Shown here in pieces: positions 5,573-7,561 of a DNA stretch of 7,561 bases. A program made the translations under genes and the position numbers. The notes under the pieces were generated by a model. The model was not told the DNA's origin. It did not search any database and saw only the letters and a program-made list of their open reading frames with translations. Positions within the stretch are counted from its first letter, which is position 1; each line of letters starts with the position of its first letter. The stretch covers positions 1 to 7,561 of the forward strand of contig SKXI01000191.1 in NCBI GenBank assembly GCA_007128515.1, given 5' to 3'. This DNA is from Halococcaceae archaeon. GTDB lineage: Archaea > Halobacteriota > Halobacteria > Halobacteriales > Halalkalicoccaceae.

Positions 5573-6109
5573 TCACCTCTCGGCGAGCCAGTCGCCGAAC
5601 GCCGCGAGGGCGCGCCCTCGGTGCGAGATGGCGTTCTTTTCTTTCGTACTCATCTCGGCCAGCGTCCGCCCGGTGTGCTCGAAGATCGGGTCGTAGCCGA
5701 ACCCGCCCTCCCCCCTCGGCGCGACCAGTCGACCACGGACGCTCCCGTCGAACGTCTCCACGTCAGCACCCGCACAGAACGCGACGACTGCCCTGAACGA
5801 GGCTCTGCGAGGTTCGTCGCACTCGCCCTCGGCGAGCCGCCAGACGCGCTCGACGCCGAGGGTCTCCTCGACGTAGGCCGAGTACGGTCCCGGAAACCCC
5901 CCGAGGCCCTCGACGAACAGCCCGGCGTCGTCGACGAAGACCGGGTCGCCGATCGCCTCGTAGGACTCGCGGGCGCCGGCGGCCGCGATCTCGGTCAGCG
6001 AGTCCGACTGTACCTCCGTGTAGTCGTAGTCGACGCGTTCGACCGGCTCCGGGAGGTACTCGCGTGCCTCTCTCACCTTTCCCTCGTTTCCGGTGACGAA
6101 CCGGAGCAC
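5573..6109 (-). CDS. rdgB: XTP/dITP pyrophosphatase, RdgB/HAM1 family
   Basis: House-cleaning enzyme that hydrolyses deaminated purine triphosphates (dITP, ITP, XTP) to monophosphate and pyrophosphate, keeping inosine and xanthine out of DNA and RNA. The 178 residues are normal length. Signature pieces are TGNEGK at 6-11 (phosphate binding), FVDDAG at 58-63 with the probable general base D60/D61, GFPGPYSA at 71-78, GGFGYDPIF at 135-143 (base recognition) and STKEKNAISHRGRAL at 154-168. Translation starts at GTG (6109-6107). I accept this start because the first strand, LRFVTGN, follows at once. The GTG directly abuts the TGA of the upstream DUF5808 gene, so the two are surely co-transcribed and probably translationally coupled. 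The family call is secure. Confidence 0.95.
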   Translation of the reverse strand: MLRFVTGNEGKVREAREYLPEPVERVDYDYTEVQSDSLTEIAAAGARESYEAIGDPVFVDDAGLFVEGLGGFPGPYSAYVEETLGVERVWRLAEGECDEPRRASFRAVVAFCAGADVETFDGSVRGRLVAPRGEGGFGYDPIFEHTGRTLAEMSTKEKNAISHRGRALAAFGDWLAER

Positions 6110-6406
6110 TCAGTCCTCGACGATCACTTCGACGGGCTCGTCCTCCTCCTCCTCGTCGACGCTCTCCTCGTCTTCCTCGTCCGAGGCCGATCGCTCCTGG
6201 TAGAACAGCGCGGCCGCGACCGCGATGACGACCCACGACCGCCAGCTGGCGAGGTTGAGCGTGTAGCCGACGCCGAAGGGCTTCTCGACGAGCATCCCTT
6301 TCCCCGGCTGCCAGTACGACGATAGGAGCCGTCGCAGGTTCGGTCGTTCGAAGTTGTACGGAACGCCCAGGATCGTTCCCGTCTCCGGTTTCTCGTCGTC
6401 TGCCAT
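6110..6406 (-). CDS. DUF5808-type small membrane protein
   Basis: A 98-residue protein of unknown function matching, from memory, the haloarchaeal DUF5808 family. Residues 10-55 hold the conserved part (GTILGVPYNFERP at 10-22, SSYWQPGKGMLVEKPFGVGY at 29-48). One membrane segment follows, about 56-69 (RSWVVIAVAAALFY). The tail 73-98 is almost entirely Asp/Glu with a few Ser/Val and is probably disordered. ATG 6406 is supported by a promoter box 26 bases upstream. It is the first gene of a two-gene unit with rdgB. A link to nucleotide cleaning is only implied by position. Confidence 0.85.
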   Translation of the reverse strand: MADDEKPETGTILGVPYNFERPNLRRLLSSYWQPGKGMLVEKPFGVGYTLNLASWRSWVVIAVAAALFYQERSASDEEDEESVDEEEEDEPVEVIVED

Positions 6407-6427
6407 ATCGCGCTCAACGATGGCGCG

Positions 6428-6442
6428 CCTAAAGAAGGTTCG
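6428..6442 (-). promoter_or_regulatory. leaderless promoter for the DUF5808-rdgB operon
   Basis: In the 37-base gap, minus-strand CGAACCTTCTTTAGG (6442-6428) has a BRE-like CGAACC followed by a T-rich TATA-like box centred near 6432, 26 bases before the A of ATG 6406. This predicts transcription starting at the ATG. The arrangement matches the box before the TrkA-type gene. Confidence 0.5.
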
Positions 6443-6443
6443 G

Positions 6444-7561
6444 CTATGCCTCGGGGTCGGCGGAGCCGACGAGGAGGAAGCCGAGCGCGAGCGCCGCGAG
6501 TACCGCAGGCGTCGAGACCTGGAACAGGGAGTAGACCTCGAAGAGCTGATGTACGGCCCACGCGCTCGCGAGCGCGAACGCCGCGACGCTCACGCCGGCC
6601 GACCTGACCGCGGTGTAGAGAAGCGGACCGACGACGAGCGCGAGGTAGGCGCCACCGCCGACGATTCCCACGCGGATCGCGGTCGAGAGGTAGGAGTTGT
6701 GGACCGAGCCGGTCCGGTCGGCGAGGTACGGCTCGATCGTTTCACCCGAGCCGACGATGCCGTAGCCGAACGCCGAGGGTGCGTCGGCGACCGCCGCGAC
6801 CCCGGCGCCCCAGAGTTCGAGGCGACCCGCGGAGTCGATCAGTCCGATCGAGATCGCCAAGAGCACCCCGACCGCACCCACGAGCGTCGCGAGGATCGTC
6901 GCCGGTAGCGTCCGCCGACCGCCGGCCACCGCCGCCCCGTAGATCATCGCGAAGACGGCGAACGCAACGAGCGACGCCCGACTGTTCGAGAGGACGAGCC
7001 CCGCGGCGTTGACGAGCGCGAGGATACCGAAACCGACCGCGAGGGCCCGGTCGGTTTCGAACCCCCGGACCGCCTCGACGACGGCCGCCGCGGCGCCGGC
7101 GAAGGCGACCAGCCCGAACGTGTTCGGGTTCGCGAAGACCGAACGGGTAGTCTGTAGCTCACCGACGAGCGGGACCGGGACCGTCGTCGACCACGGCTGG
7201 ACGGTGACCGGGCCGAGGTCGTACGTTCCGATCGCGACGGCGAGGAGCCCGAGGGTGGAGACGAGCGCTGCGATGGCCGCGAGCGTGGCGAGTACCCAGT
7301 CCTCGGGCAGGTATCGCGGAACGACGAAGAGACACGTCGCGGCGACGATCCCCGTCCAGAGCGTGAGGCGTGCCGAGACCGTCCCGGGGTTGAGCGCACT
7401 CGCGTGGGAGAAGTAGATCCCGAGGACGACCGCGAACAGCCCCACGCACACCAGTTCGAGCGGGCGGTCCCGGGCGGTCCGGTGGGCGAGCGAGAGCACG
7501 ACCAGCGCGAGGGCGATACCGGCGAACGCGAGCCCCGACCCCTCGGCGATCACCTCGGAGC
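6444..7561 (-). CDS. O-antigen ligase/polymerase-like polytopic membrane protein (N-terminus probably beyond window)
   Basis: Predicted integral membrane protein of the Wzy/WaaL superfamily, which join or polymerise lipid-linked sugars outside the membrane. In haloarchaea this would serve surface polysaccharide or glycoprotein synthesis. Counting from GTG 7553-7551 there are 369 residues with about ten or eleven hydrophobic spans. Family landmarks are RSVFANPNTFG at 137-147, SNSRAS at 189-194 and VHNSYLSTAIRVG at 284-296. H285 sits where WaaL proteins carry a conserved histidine in the large outer loop. The frame continues open past GTG 7553 to the window edge, and family members usually have about twelve spans, so the real start may lie outside. 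It stops at TAG 6446-6444, 37 bases before the DUF5808 ATG. No glycosyltransferase is visible nearby. The superfamily call is good; ligase versus polymerase is undecided. Confidence 0.8.
   Translation of the reverse strand, partial: SEVIAEGSGLAFAGIALALVVLSLAHRTARDRPLELVCVGLFAVVLGIYFSHASALNPGTVSARLTLWTGIVAATCLFVVPRYLPEDWVLATLAAIAALVSTLGLLAVAIGTYDLGPVTVQPWSTTVPVPLVGELQTTRSVFANPNTFGLVAFAGAAAAVVEAVRGFETDRALAVGFGILALVNAAGLVLSNSRASLVAFAVFAMIYGAAVAGGRRTLPATILATLVGAVGVLLAISIGLIDSAGRLELWGAGVAAVADAPSAFGYGIVGSGETIEPYLADRTGSVHNSYLSTAIRVGIVGGGAYLALVVGPLLYTAVRSAGVSVAAFALASAWAVHQLFEVYSLFQVSTPAVLAALALGFLLVGSADPEA

Overview
The window looks like chromosomal DNA of a halophilic archaeon (class Halobacteria). 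From base 1755 rightward the coding DNA is very GC-rich with G/C in almost every third codon position. The soluble proteins are strongly acidic, genes are tightly packed, and several have TATA/BRE-like boxes about 26-28 bases before the start codon, as expected for leaderless archaeal transcripts. No species can be assigned from sequence alone.

Left part (1-1754). A tyrosine recombinase (phage-type integrase), cut by the window edge, runs leftward. About 1.17 kb without a convincing gene follows. By eye it is less GC-rich than the rest, carries short hairpins that share the heptamer CGGACCG, and ends in an A/T-richer stretch with a TATA-like box and a 15-base direct repeat. This looks like the edge of an accessory or integrated region.

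Middle part (1755-5572, all +). An M28-family zinc aminopeptidase is followed 22 bases later by a beta-class DNA methyltransferase that I identify as the haloarchaeal CTAG methylase Zim. Next is a TrkA-type (RCK) NAD-binding regulatory protein, then a 37-residue miniprotein whose gene overlaps a PIN-like nuclease-fold protein by 11 bases. The last two have toxin-antitoxin-like layout.

Right part (5573-7561, all -). RdgB/HAM1 XTP/dITP pyrophosphatase meets the PIN-like gene head-on with both stop codons inside one TGATCA. Its GTG start directly abuts the stop of a DUF5808-type small membrane protein. Upstream lies a polytopic O-antigen ligase/polymerase-like membrane protein that reaches the right edge.

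Most genes look like core housekeeping or conserved haloarchaeal functions. The less ordinary points are the rarity of CTAG in a window that encodes the CTAG methylase (one of three sites is formed by that gene's own stop codon), the miniprotein/PIN pair, the hairpin family in the gene-poor stretch, and an open frame just upstream of and in frame with the M28 gene.
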